Source: Pyrenopolyporus hunteri
Taxonomy: Eukaryota > Ascomycota > Sordariomycetes > Xylariales > Hypoxylaceae
DNA: 64,000 bases
Reading direction: 5' to 3'
NCBI GenBank assembly: GCA_902806595.1
Contig: CADCXC010000037.1
Span: 2,046,001-2,110,000, forward strand
In this document: in pieces, positions 13,137 through 25,356 of the stretch
Layout: each line of letters opens with the position of its first letter
Position numbering within the stretch: the stretch's first letter is position 1
Position numbers and translations under genes: made by a program
The notes under the pieces: model-generated
What the model saw: the letters and a program-made list of their open reading frames with translations, nothing else
Databases searched by the model: none
What the model was told of the DNA's origin: nothing

Positions 13137-13233
13137 TATGTAGGCAGGTAGGTAGGTAGGCAGGTAGGTAGGTAGGCAGGTAGGTAGGTAGGCAGGTAGG
13201 TAGGTAGGCAGGTAGGTAGGTAGGCAGGTAGGA
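13137..13233. repeat. 16-bp tandem array (AGGCAGGTAGGTAGGT)
   Basis: About six head-to-tail copies of a 16-bp unit made of one AGGC and three AGGT tetramers, nearly perfect from end to end. The complementary strand has an open frame of Leu-Pro-Thr-Tyr/Ala-Tyr repeats (part of 13039-13437), a by-product of the repeat. It is the longest member of the TAGG/CCTA sequence class found all over the intergenic DNA of this window. Confidence 0.95.
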
Positions 13234-16200
13234 AGCTTCGTCGACTTGGGGCCTGTTATCCCGCGGTCGTTCCGTACGCCATGGGGGGTGTCGGTCTATA
13301 GCCCGGTGCCACGACGTCTGCATTCGATTCACCGTATTCATGTCACGTCGCGTAGTGTAGGTAGGTGGTATGTACCTGTATGTACGGAGTTGGCTATGGG
13401 TTCCTATGGTTACATAGATCGTTAGCCAAGGGGTCATCCTGTCGTGTCTATTGTCTAAACGAACTCATCCTCGTCAAGACTAAGGCCGGTCTCGTTGTGA
13501 CGACCGCCGTGATATATCGGGTGTCTCAGCCATCTTGCCGCCACCAGATGTTGATCATCGTATTGCCAGGAGGCCGTAGATGGTGTTCCTAACAGGTCTT
13601 AGCGCTCTGCTGAGTTCCGTTCGAGCTTGGTGTTTACACTTCTTCACAAGAAATCTTCAACGATGATAGACTCTATCCAAGGCTTGTATTGTTCGAGATA
13701 GGAGACTTTTAAGAGTACTAATCTTCTGCTTAATTCCTGAAACTCCACGGAAACAGTAGGGGGCGTAGTCAGTGCCCATTAGGTAGTCCCTCTAAACGCG
13801 CTACCCGGCCGGATTGGCCGGCATCAAGCCGTCTTCCACCACGGCTTAGAAATATCCCAATACAGGCACATTCAACATGCTCTCGAGCGGCACCGCCGGA
13901 AGACGTACACCGGCTATGTGCCAGATCCCTCACGCCCTACGCCCTACGCCTTACGCCGCACGATGTGTCTTAGATCAAGATTGCACAAACAGCTTAACAG
14001 TTGGGGGTCACCTCTCTGTTACCCTCCGGAGCATATATCCGCTGCCCACCATTCTACGCGTAACACATGGAGATGGAACGGTTGTCACTCAACCGAATCC
14101 TGTCATACTCGCGCCTGTGCTATGTCTACGATAGTTACTCGTATTGGCTGCTGTGTCTATGTATCCGAGGAGCATGTGAACCTAAGGGTAAGATATGTAA
14201 GTAAGTAGGTAGGTAGATAGGCGGGTAGCTAACTAACACATGTATACACCGGCCTCGTGGGATTGATCTACTTAGGATCTTTGCACTCCCAACAAGCAAG
14301 CGATGGCGAAGCCGACTAGGGGCGGTGGTGGCGCCACGAACATCTCGATCGCATTGGCTTGAGTACGAGGGCGGCGCCTGTCTGCGAATGATTATCGCCT
14401 ATTGTGCACCTGCTTCCGTCGCACGAAAGGCGAACTGCTCGACTCGAGAAACAGCGAAGCGTCTCGGAACGGTGAGTCAATAGCTGGGTGTGTGATGGGA
14501 ATAGGATGTAATTTGCTCCCAAGGCGCGCCTGTTCATGCGTCACCTATCGGCGAACGGGTCTACCAATTTGCTGTGCTGTTACGTGTGTTGTTGCGTATC
14601 GTGTGTTGTATAGATTCGTCTCTACGTCGCCGAAGCGCTTCCTCCGGTCCTGTTCCTGTGTGTTATTCGCCTGCCTAGTACCTGCTTAACTTACCTACCT
14701 CGGTAGTGGCCAACACCCAATCCGCATAACTCTGAAGAGAGATCTACAACCGCGGTGTCTCGTCTGATGTGTCAGGAGACTCCAGTGCCGCCCCTCAGGG
14801 AATAGAAATCTGGAGGGCTTAGCCACTCTCAGCCTTAAGGGATGGAATCCTTCTGCGTAGACGCCGGAACTAGCTAACCATGCCTAATCAACGCGAGATC
14901 CTGGAGAGAGTGGGAATGAGAAGGTTAGAGCAAGAGAGAGATAGTATGTATGTACCTCGAGATACATTCCTGGATGCTTCTCGGTTCTCCTGTGGGTTGT
15001 TCTAAATGGCATTTACTGCATACGTGACGCATACATACATACATACACCATCCACGTCGACCCATGAACGGAACCTGTCCGGCTCACCTTGGTAATCCCA
15101 CGAGAATGAGTGGCCACCATCGCCCCATCGGCGAGAAGGAGGGGATCATAGAACTTGTCTCGCTGGGCTAGGCTTGGCCTCTCGTCTCTGTCGCCCCTCC
15201 TCCTACGTTATGGTTTGTAACCCTTTCCACCCTTTCTCCTCGGACTTAGGTCTAGTATATCCGGCGGTCCCTCGCCGCCAGTGCGCCGCCAGTGCCTCGA
15301 AGGAGCCGTCCCTAGCTTGTACGTAGACGACCATAGGTACACTTGTATGTATGTTGGGTACTTTACGCCCTTAGCGAGCGTGTTCATCGCCACTGTGGAT
15401 ATTCCCATCGCCTAGGGTCCATCGATAGTTCGCAACTGCCGACGAACATCTCATTCCTTGTGGACGGCGTCGAATCTGCGCGGGTTATGTGCGCATTGTC
15501 CTCCGCTCTCCCCCCATCTCTCTCTGGGACGTTCCAGCCAAGCCCAGCGATCCAGGAGTGAACGGGTGCCGTGTCGATTCCAACAAGGGAGCGGTGAAAA
15601 TAAAGGGCAGGAAATGTAAGTGTTGAGCTTGTATGCATGTAGGCTACTTTGCTTCGTTGGTAGCCGAAGTCTGGCGCGATAAAATTAACTCTCCCTGCGA
15701 TCTTCTTCGTTTTGCTTCCACTCCCCTCCCACCCACTCCCCCCTCTAGTGTAAGTCCCGACCTAAGGGTTACGCGCCTCTCTCCTGCGCTTAGCCGGACG
15801 AAAGAATCCCAGAATCCCCTCTATATAGCTAGTATAATCTTGTAGGACTAGGTGCTGACTGTTGCGATCGTCAACAAGGATACTAGAGAAGACCCATCAG
15901 AGCCGCTTTTTTTCTCCTTCTTTTCCTCATTTGCGCCTATGGCATGGACGTCGTTAGTCGTCGACGGGGTGTCGTGGACGAAAAAATACTCCCGGTGCCG
16001 AAGCGACCGCCTCAGTTAGCAAGGTCTGAGATACGATGATGTGAGGATAGCTTCGGCACGCGGCCCTAAGATTCGCATGAGTGAGGGCCCCCCCATGGTC
16101 ATCGGATTATCGACTGGGATTGCTGGAAGAGCAGAGCCATCGCAACTGAACCCGCAACCCCCCTCTTTTCCCTCTACAACCCCATGTCTATCTGGGTATA

Positions 16201-16603
16201 GGTAAGCATCCGTTCGCCGACCTGTCTCTTGATTTCTGTGTTTCTCTGACTCGCTCTCTCTTTCCCTCTACCCGCTCTCGACTCGTACAAGTACCATGCA
16301 TGAAAATTGACCTACTAGCCTGATCACCAATGGCCATGGATTCGAGATTGCCAAGAGGAGGAACCGGGGCTATAGCGACTGGGGATTCTACACACCCAGT
16401 CGCGTCTGCAGCCCTTGCGCCGGGGTAGTCCTGTATGTATGTATGTACATACTATAGATTTAACGGCCACGAGTCCACGGAAGGCGTATGTGTGTACATA
16501 CATACGTCTCATACCTAGGTAGGTAGCATACATATATACGCTATATGCATCTCACCCACTGCAGCACACGATGTAATGTCTTGTGCCTGTCTGCGGTACC
16601 AGA

Positions 16604-16642
16604 GAGCCCCCCTGCATCCACGAGCTGAAAAGCAGGGGGCTC
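16604..16642. other. GC-rich inverted repeat (hairpin)
   Basis: Left arm GAGCCCCCCTGC (16604-16615) and right arm GCAGGGGGCTC (16632-16642) are reverse complements except for one extra C, separated by 16 bases. As RNA or single-stranded DNA this would form a strong 11-bp stem. No gene lies within 4 kb, so a role as a terminator is unlikely; it may be a transposon or structured-RNA remnant. Confidence 0.55.
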
Positions 16643-19600
16643 ACGGATCAGAGAGGAAGGAGGACGAGCAGACTTATTATTAACCTTAGGGTCAGTAGGG
16701 CCGGGCATCCAACCCCTGACGTGACTATAGCAGAGGTCTAGGGGAATAATACATAACTAATTCAATTATTGGATATGTGCAGCACAACGAGAGGGACGAG
16801 GAGACGCAGGACGGGGGGGCGTGGAACATGGACCAACCAGCCCTCTTGGCAGGACTCGTTACCACAGTACGGCGTGGTGTGTTGCGTACCAAGTGCTGGA
16901 TTATATGCTATTTTCCTGCTCGCGGACGGGGACAGGGGGCGGATCGTCCACCCCCCTTGATGTGCGATTATCGGCCACAAGATGCGACCCTTCGCATTCT
17001 CAGCTGCCGCATCTGAAGGTCAGGGAATCGTTCTAGAAGGTAACGAAAGTGAACTTGACTCGCTCGACCAAAGTGAGGATAACCTGAGGACAATGTAACG
17101 GCGGGCATGCAGTCCTCATTTCGTTCACTCCCTAAACCCCTGCCTCCCATACACACCTAAACTGACACATGCATACATTAGGTAAACAAGACATGGACAC
17201 ATTCACGATCCACACCCTGATGCCTGCGCTTGATAGTCCTATTAGTGCCGTCGCGTAGCGTCAATCTTCCCCCTTGACTGGGATACGGCGCGCATAAGGC
17301 ATGTCGCCTATTACATATTTCTTTGTCAGTAGAGTCCGGAGGAAAAAAGTATTTAGGCTCGCCGTGGCGATTTGCAAATACTACGCACGTTAATGCTTTA
17401 GCTTATCTTCATCTGTCACATATATGTAAACCGTAGACGAGGGTTTTACCCCCTGGATGGGGCCGCAGTGAGGCGGACTTTCCTATAACAGCCCCTCAAG
17501 TTTTCGATATCTGTGCACGTATTCATATGAATCGCTTACCTCTTTATGCTAGGTATACGAATGAAGCGACGCGATCCAAGAGATCTATCTAACTTACGTC
17601 ATGTTTTGGTGCGTCCCTCAAAACCCGCGCTGTTTTCAAGGGGATCGACGGAGTCTACGCGAGGATTCCGGAGCGGGATGAGATGCCACAAATCCCCTGC
17701 AGCCGGATTAGGAACTGGGCGTCGCGGGGTTTAACGGCTTTCCGAGGGAAATCTGGGGCTACCCAGGTAAGGCAACGCGCAGCGAGGTAGGGCTCACGCT
17801 CCTTCAAAAGTCGTTCTCGCCGATATACGTATGAGGCGCACGCATGAAAGATGGGAGCATCTAATAGATATCGGTGCCGAAATCTAGACTGCTGCGTACT
17901 TATCCCAATGAGCTTTGGCGTGGCGTGATTCATGTCATTTGCCACGCAACGCTGTTACATTGCATCCAGCCACATACATATTGCAATCTACCATATATGA
18001 ATTTCCCGTAGGGGTGGACCCGGAAATGCTTTTGCGCTTCGTGTGGTAACTTTCCGCGTCACGAGAGCTGCTATCGTGACGAGAAAGCAATGTGTCCATG
18101 TATTTCAGCCCAGCAATGGGAGGTCCCATGTGATGGATTCAACGGACTCGTGAACTTCCGGCCCTCTAATCTTGAGGAATGGATGATAACGCTCTTTTTT
18201 AGTGGTACGTCGTACTCAAAGCAGACATCCTTATAAATAATACTACCATGATAATGGAATCATGTAGGCTGCCGGCTATCTTTACGGCTATCAAGGCTAC
18301 TCCTGCATTAATGATAGCCGTTTGTCGTTAAAAGGCGGGTAGGCTGGGCGCAGATCGCGTACATTAGGAGATAGGCAGAAGCGCCTCTGTTATGGAAGGA
18401 GAATAACTGAGACGGACGTGACCATATAGTTGTAAATATCGTAGATGTCAAAGTCGGACCTTTCGTATCGCGGGGACGGGCCCCATGGCGCTCAGATGAA
18501 TCTCGGTAGAGGTGTGTAATCGTCATCGGGCTTCAGGGATGCGGATCTACGCTCGACAAGGGATACTTGGATGATATGCTTGTTTCTTCATTCTGCGCTG
18601 GAGTATGTATGTGCCAGCAAGGCGGCTTCGCTGGGGTAATTCAGGTAATTGACTACACGTCCTACCTCTGGCTCGGCTCTGAATTATCAACAGAATATGA
18701 GTTATGGGGAGGACGTGGATAGTAACGTACACGATCAGCAGTATGCAGCTGGTAGGTGTAAGGTAGCGTTCGCGGTATATAGCTTGTCACTCGTTTCGGT
18801 GTTCTGCCTACGTACTAAGCGAGAGGTAGGTTATGGTATTGTAGTTTCAGATAATCGAAACGAGAACAGCCATCGCCGGGTGCGCACCGCAGCGTAGGCA
18901 GATAGTGATGTATGCGCTGTATGTAGGCGAATAGGTACAGTACATACGTAAACCGCTGATAGAAACGTGTGGGCAGCGCGGCAAATTCCAGCCAACGGGG
19001 AAAATTCCTGAGGTATTGGTAGGTACACCGCAAGAACGACAGAGTAGCATGGACCTGGGTGCATACCACCGGCCTGCAGGCTGGGATCCCCACGCCCAAC
19101 AGGGGATGTGAGTGGCCCATTACGCTGCTGCAGGTTCAGCGAACGACTCTGGGAGGGGGGTCAGGGCCAGCGCTTAAGACGTTCGACACGCTCAAGACCC
19201 GAAAGTCATAAGCTGACCGCCACTCTAACCCCGGACAGTCGGACGTTAGTGAACATTGAGTAGCGGATAGGGTGGTCGCCTCTGGGTGGGATCGTGCCTA
19301 TGTATGGGGTAAAAACTTGCGAGCTGATCGGGGAAAAGATGTACGAGAGATCGCGTCGATGATTTTTTTTTAATTTTTAATTTGGAGACGTGATAAAAAA
19401 AATTAAATGTTAGTGATGACGATGCCTCGATGACAGGCTTCGGTGAGCTCCCACTTTAGGCGGCCTGGTGGTCTCTCACACAGGCCTGACACGCCTAATA
19501 GGCTCAACAGGTCCAACATGCCTAACATGTAAATCTGCTACTGCGCATGTGGTAAAGGGCGTAAGCACTTAGGTGTGTTATATGCCAGTCATTATCGTCT

Positions 19601-20337
19601 CACGCGGAACGGATGATGATTTTCAGGCCTCGTAAGGCTGAAGAAGGGTTTTCCCCCCTGAAAGGAGATAACAAGTTCCTGTCAGCACTGCATCTCACTC
19701 CTAACTGAGTAAATCTGGCGAAAAGCTGTCCTCGTGTCAAATGACCCGACATTGCACCGACGAGGCTTCTGGAAGTAAGAACCTTCTTTTCGGCCTTGCA
19801 GTCCCGCGCCATTGGCAGCTTGTCTTGTGCTAGGCTGGAGCTGCAGTTGGCCGTGAAAGTACGACACCATACGACGTGGTACTACGTAGGTAGATAGTGA
19901 TAGTTGAACCACCCGTAGGATCTTGGGAATGTGGTGGCCTTTTCATCCATCGCATATACGCGGTATAGAATGGACGCAGCACAGAGCCGTATTGAGATGG
20001 GTTTGCATCGCGAGGCTCGTCCCGTCGTATTTGCCAAGTTATAACTCCTCGGGTAGGCAGGTAGGCTTTAGTATGGGTGTAGATTTCCTACATACCACTT
20101 ACCCACTCGCATGGGCCTTAGGTACTAGGGAGATGGGGGCTACATCGTTTCTGGTATAATCACCACCTAGAAAGGTGTGTCAACGATGATACGTCGGCAT
20201 GTGGCCGAGTAATGGATTCTCTAACCGTCTACTAGTGTGATTCATGTATGTAGATACCTAGGTTAGTTAGTCTGCATTGATTGAGGTAGGTACCTTATGT
20301 ATGCGTGTATGTAGGTAGGTCTCCATATGAATATCTA

Positions 20338-20762
20338 TAGGTCCCGGGGGTAGAAAGTAGTAGCGCGCTCCACAGCCCCATTTTCTACCAAACATAGCTA
20401 GAAGGTATACCCTCATACAAATTTGTATGTAAAGATACAAACCTTCGATGTGGTGGTAAATTCGCCCCCCCCTGAATATCATCCTTTTTTGAAGAATTAC
20501 ATATATGACATAGAATCTTTAATTAGCTGTAGAACCTTCAATTTTGAAGCTATTTAAGCCGTAATTATATTAGAAGAAATGGATTTGAACGCTTAAATCA
20601 ACTATATGAAAAGGCAGCGCCTTGTAAAGCTTCAATTTTCTACCTAATCATCGAATTGTTGTACCTTTGCATATAAATTTGTATGAGAAGATACCTTTTA
20701 GCTATGTTGGGTTAGAATATGGGGCTGTGGAGCGCGCTACTACTTTCTACCCCTGCGACCTG
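20338..20762. mobile_element. MITE-like non-autonomous DNA transposon with long TIRs
   Basis: A 425-bp element bounded by terminal inverted repeats of about 113 bp (20338-20450 and 20650-20762) that I aligned by eye at roughly 80-85% identity. The outer block AGTAGTAGCGCGCTCCACAG is identical in both arms (starting near 20356 on the left; reverse-complemented on the right). The arms begin TAGGTC and CAGGTC, and each outer end is flanked by TA (20336-20337 and 20763-20764), consistent with the TA target duplication of Tc1/mariner-type elements. Each arm also holds an ACAAATTTGT or near-identical palindrome. The AT-rich centre has no transposase-length frame, so it must have been moved by an enzyme encoded elsewhere. 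No second copy lies in this window. Confidence 0.85.
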
Positions 20763-21317
20763 TATATGTAAATCTTGTCGAGGTCAGCGCCGCTTAGATA
20801 TCATTGGCTTTGCCTACCTCCCTCCGTAGATAGGTAGGTAGGTAGGTAGGCACACCGCGTAAGGCTGGCTTTATACGACGTGTACTACGCTGTACGAGTG
20901 CGGGTGTGTACGAAGTAACAGCTGAAGTGCTACGTGAGTTTACGCGCGACGTTGTGATACGGGTAATTGTTGTTTCTTATCTCTTTGCTTTGTTGTTGAA
21001 ATCGTATGAGATTGGGCGCACTCGGATTTTGTTGTAGGTGGTAGTTGTAGCACTAATGGCTGCGGTATTGGTAGTTGCAGCAGCCCGCAGCACTATTAGT
21101 TGGCTTATAGCGACTACTCCTTAGCGTGTTACAAGCCTAATGCGCTGGAAAATGGGGGTTTGTTCCTACCTACCGGGTATGCAAGTATTTCCTATCAAAT
21201 CATAGACACTATATACCCACCGTACGCCATTGCTATAGCACATAATTGCCTAGGTGCCTAGGTACTTATAGTATGGTCCTCGAGTTAGCGCCTGGATATC
21301 GGCACGGTATACATACA

Positions 21318-21358
21318 TACTTACCTACCTACCTAGGTAGGTACCTAGGTAGGTACGC
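21318..21358. repeat. Palindromic CCTA/TAGG block
   Basis: Three CCTA-type tetramers meet TAGG tetramers at ACCTAGGT, followed by a second ACCTAGGTAGGT copy. It is one of the clearest examples of the palindromic form of the dispersed tetranucleotide repeat; similar blocks lie at 6922-6960, 27143-27178, 30450-30475 and 50654-50728. Confidence 0.85.
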
Positions 21359-23331
21359 ACTTATGGCAGTCGAGGCCTTTTCCTCAATTACCCATCCAAT
21401 CACCTTAGCCCCCGCGCCTGCTACCTAGCACAGCGGACCCCAAGGGTCGACGACCCCAAATGCGAAAGCGCACCATCCCGCACCAGGTATAGCGTCATAG
21501 AGCCATTACTATACTTGGAAATGAAGTCTCAAAACGGTGGTACCTCGAACGTTGTACTATTGTACTCGATGGCCTCGATTTTCTACATAACCCAATCGGT
21601 AACTAATCCACGAGGTCGGTGTCTTTACCCGTCTCACAGGGTAGCATATATGTATGGACATGAATGCAGCAGCATACCTCTACACACACAGACTCTCTTG
21701 GCTCTCACGTAAATGCTATTTTCTTTTCTCTCTCTTTTCTCTTCCTTATTTAAAATCCTCGTTTCAGGTGAATCTATATTTTACTTTTACTTATATATAT
21801 ATACGCAGGAGTACTCGTTGCGCTTACAGCCTCGCTTCTCAGTTTAGTTGTCGGATGATGATTTAATATTCCTTTGGGTGCTAAATAGCCCACATTAACC
21901 CTGGTATAAAAATAAATATGTATGAGTCGTGTAGTATGTACAGTAGGTATGTACCCCCATCCCGGGGGGAGATCGTCTTGAAACCAAATACTTACATGCG
22001 AAATCCTGGATTAAGAGGATGGCATCTATTGGCTACGGTTGAGCCACCCTCATCATTTTACGAACTTTCCTACCCAGTAGCATATCTTGCCGGTAGGGAT
22101 AGCGCGTACTTTTGTCGAGTCGCTCTTATATGTACAAGCCGTACCCTGACAAATTGTTCACGGCTTACGTTTGTATAGTGCAGTATTATACAAATATTGC
22201 ATCTACCACGGATCTCCACGGATCGCGGCGGTGGCCTTCATACGGCCAATGCTACCCAATATGCTGGTAGGTTCTGCATACGACTTCCCGGCCAAGTGGT
22301 GCCTACATGATGTAAGACCCTGCGTTGGTGACTATTAATTGTGCATTTTTAATGCTACCATGTACATTGTCTGAGCCCTTTTTTTTCGGTTTCGGGGGCC
22401 AACGAACCAACCGCAGATACAGCAACACCGAAACATCTTGGTGAAGACACGCCACGCCCGCTACTCGTTTCTGATACAGTACCCCATAGAGGACGAATGA
22501 ATGAATGGATGAATGAACGGTAAGTTGGTCCAGCCAAATTCGTGATGGCCTCAATAAAAACCGATGTTTTTTCAACGGGTGCAACTCCATAATATCACGT
22601 AATTTTGCTTTTCCAAATTGTTTCCTTGTTTTTTTATCTTTTTCTCCTGCCTATGCCGGGGATAATAGGTATCTCTTGGCTCTTAGCTGTTAGCTATTTG
22701 TGTTTCGTTTCACAGAAAATGCACGTCAGAAAAGGCGGACGTAGCCCTGTCCGCTCTCGTTCATGTCGTGTCACCTACGAAGTAAGACCTTTTAGTAGAC
22801 GAGTACTTGGAGATTATGCGTCGTGCTCGTTAAATAAGCAAATAGGATACAACAGAAATAGACGAATCTCGCGATGAATCATCAAGCCGGCTGACACGCA
22901 CAGAATGAAGGGCCGATGACGGGAATCCCAAAAAGACGTACGAGATATGTGTTTTGTTGCTTCGTTAGACGCTAGACAACAATATGCTGCAGAACAAAAA
23001 GAGTAAGCCAATAGGTTTTCCCTTCCTAGCCTACCTGAGTGGTAGACGATGTGTACCCATGGCTATTCCCGAACGCCAAAATTGCTCCCCCGGCTCGGTG
23101 ACGCTAGGGTATGAGCTACCATGACAATAGTAATACAAGATGAAAAAAAAAAAATCCGCTTTCAATATAACATGCTTGGTATGGTAAGACAAGATCCGCG
23201 CCATGGCTAAATGTTCTATGGCCCTTTTTCCCAGCAAGAACCAACTCCAGAAACACCGGGGGTATGCGTACAAGGGGAATCAATAAGAATGTTGAACCGG
23301 TTGGTATAGCGCCGTCCCGTCACTATCGGGG

Positions 23332-23358
23332 TCTCCTCCTCCTCCTCCTCCTCCCTCC
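23332..23358. repeat. CCT/CTC trinucleotide microsatellite
   Basis: An almost pure CTC/CCT run just downstream of the stop codon of the C2H2 gene, probably in its 3' UTR or just beyond. Confidence 0.8.
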
Positions 23359-23407
23359 TTTGCCGCCTCCTTCGTCATTGTCGTCGTGATCGTTGTTGAA
23401 TTTATCG

Positions 23408-24727
23408 TCATCTCTTCGTAAAAGGCATCGGTGCTAACAAGCTACTGCTGCCGACATGGGACATGGTCATGGGTGGTAACTGTGCCGCAGGCGCAACTAG
23501 GTGCCCGGGCGTACTGCCTAGCGTTCTTGTCGGCGCCGGATACGCATCGTAGCCGTCGGCCCGTAGATCTAAGGTGCCTAGATCGAAGCGCTTAGAGCAA
23601 CCGTCTTCCATGTGTCTTTATAGCTTTGTTAGCTAGCTAGCCCTATAATTTGAATGAAATTTAAAGTACGGATGGGGGACTCACCTTCGAAGGGTATCTT
23701 TTCGAGCAAACATTCGGCCACAGTAGTCGCACCTATGGTTTTTCTCTTTCATATGGACGCTTTGGTGGTGTCTCTGTAGATCTGTCTTCCGCACAAACTT
23801 CTTGTTGCATTCTGGGACCGTGCAGGGGAAAGGGTATTCCCTCTTCTCGTCGTGGGTTTCCTTATGCGCTTTGAAGTTGTAGCTCCTGCTAAACAGTTTC
23901 CCGCACCCTTTGACGTCACATTGGAAATTAGCCTCTTCCTTCGTAGTTAACTTTCGCGGTTGTCTCCTTTGCGTCCTCGGGACACGAAGCTGCCGCCTGT
24001 CGTGGGGGAAGGCGGCACCGGGTCCGCCGTGTCCGGCATAGTATGGCTCCGACTCGATGGCCGAATACTCGGACCTAGGCCACGTGCCCGAAGGGACATC
24101 TGATAAATATCCTGAGCTGCCGGCAGCCGAGCCGTAGCCGCTGTGTTCTAGAGGTAAGGAGTGTGCGGAGCGAGGAGACGGGTACTGAGTTAGCTCTGCT
24201 CCGCTAGAATAATCAGTGCCGGGGGCGCCAGCTGCCTCCATCTTCACCCGCGGTATTGGCGAAACGCTGTGGGAATAACTGAAAGCGTGTCTTGAAGAGG
24301 GATCCGGCGATCGAGTAGTTGCTGAAGTTAGCGGAGGAGTGCCGCTACTTGAGAGGAGGGGTACTTGGGCCGGGTGAGATGGGTACAGCTCGTGGCTATA
24401 CGGCGCATGCATGTTGCTAGGTTCGTAGTGGGCGAAGGGATCATAGTCGGCCGACGACATGTTCGGTGCCGCTGACGTTGAACTAGGGTGTATTACGGGA
24501 GTCCCACCCCAGCCGGCGGAAGTCATTGCGTCTAGTGGCGGCAGCGAATTCTCGGAGCCCATGTTAGAGGAAATTGTTGCGCAAGGCTGCTCAAACATGG
24601 AAGTGATTTTGTAGATAGGGTCTACAAAATCCGGCGAGGGATAGTCCAGGGAAGGGCTATCGGAGCAATTTGTACTCGGAGGCGACACCGGTGACCTGGT
24701 CAAGGATGGAGGCGAACGATGATCCAT
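23408..24727 (-). CDS. C2H2 zinc-finger transcription factor, three fingers
   Basis: Predicted 416-residue nuclear DNA-binding protein. Exon 1 is 24727-23685; a 69-bp intron (23684-23616; donor GTGAGT, branch GCTAAC, acceptor AAAG) is followed by exon 2, 23615-23408. Fingers lie at about C270/C275/H288/H292, C302/C307/H320/H325 and C333/C336/H349. The third finger crosses the intron and its fourth ligand appears to be C354 (HMEDGC), giving a C2HC arrangement. A basic linker (RRQLRVPRTQRRQPRK, about 244-259) precedes the fingers and may be a nuclear signal. The first 240 residues are Ser/Pro-rich and probably disordered. The fingers resemble a fungal group often labelled Ace2/Swi5-like or metallothionein activator; the target genes are unknown, so I give no symbol. 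A frame opening at 24959 overlaps the start codon and could act as an upstream ORF if the leader is long. Confidence 0.85.
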
Positions 24728-25321
24728 CGAGGCTGTATCGACGCAAGATGCGTTCCAACAGACACTCAGGTTGGTGTATAAAAAGACCTAAGGTGGGAAG
24801 AGCCTGGGTGTTGTGCAACAAGGCAAGTCCGGTGAGAGAAGACACGGGCAGGAAAAATTCTATATGAGTGGCTTCTTCCTCTTTTTCTTCCCAACTGCGT
24901 GTATGACGGGAGTGGTCTAATTTGAGGCTTGATCGAGTGAGCAAGGTGTGTGAATACATAAAAAAGACTACATAGTATGGGGACGGTCAGTGGGAGTAAG
25001 CAATAGTTATACAAGAGAGCAGTCCCGGCTCCTTGTATGGTACTAAAAGCCTGGGCACACACCCCTACGTATCGTACCAACCAGCATTGGCGTAACAATG
25101 GGAATCTCTAAACCAGAAGTACAGTAGGAGTGAAACTGTTACCATACTCCATATACATGCAGCGAGATAAACATAGCTAGTTCAGGCAGACAGACACCAG
25201 GAACCGACCGATAGGCGCGATGCGTGTGAGAGCGTGTGAGGCAGACTCCGGAAAATTATGTATATACCTAGTATATAATAGGTGTAGCCAGGGTCTGGTA
25301 CCTGGTAGGCAAGGTAGGGTA

Positions 25322-25356
25322 TGGATGGGTTATGGATGGATGGATGGATGGATGGG
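25322..25356 (+). repeat. ATGG microsatellite
   Basis: Tandem TGGA/ATGG tetramers, with one interruption near 25329-25331. Open frames through it read Met-Asp-Gly-Trp repeats and are not counted as genes. Confidence 0.85.

Larger units (their letters stand above)
11749..23407. other. Gene desert of 11.7 kb
   Basis: No open frame here is long, conserved or free of a competing frame; most are under 100 codons. The region is not simply AT-rich: much of it is balanced in composition with scattered TAGG/CCTA runs (about 12390, 13137-13233, 14205-14230, 16510-16525, 20264-20320, 20826-20850, 21318-21358), CATA repeats near 15033-15050, a GC-rich hairpin at 16604-16642 and one MITE-like element at 20338-20762. 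A pyrimidine-rich patch lies near 21720-21755. I saw no tRNA B-box of good quality and no rRNA or snRNA sequence. It could hold lineage-specific transcripts, decayed transposons or multi-exon genes that I could not recognise. Confidence 0.5.

Noticed and set aside
13039..13437. Minus-strand frame with Leu-Pro-Thr-Tyr repeats
   Set aside because: It translates the 16-bp TAGG array; non-coding tandem repeats of period 16 change frame regularly and yield such patterns.
24657..24959. Minus-strand frame of 100 codons overlapping the C2H2 start
   Set aside because: Different frame from the C2H2 protein and not recognisable as a protein. It could be an upstream ORF only if the leader starts before 24959, which cannot be seen.
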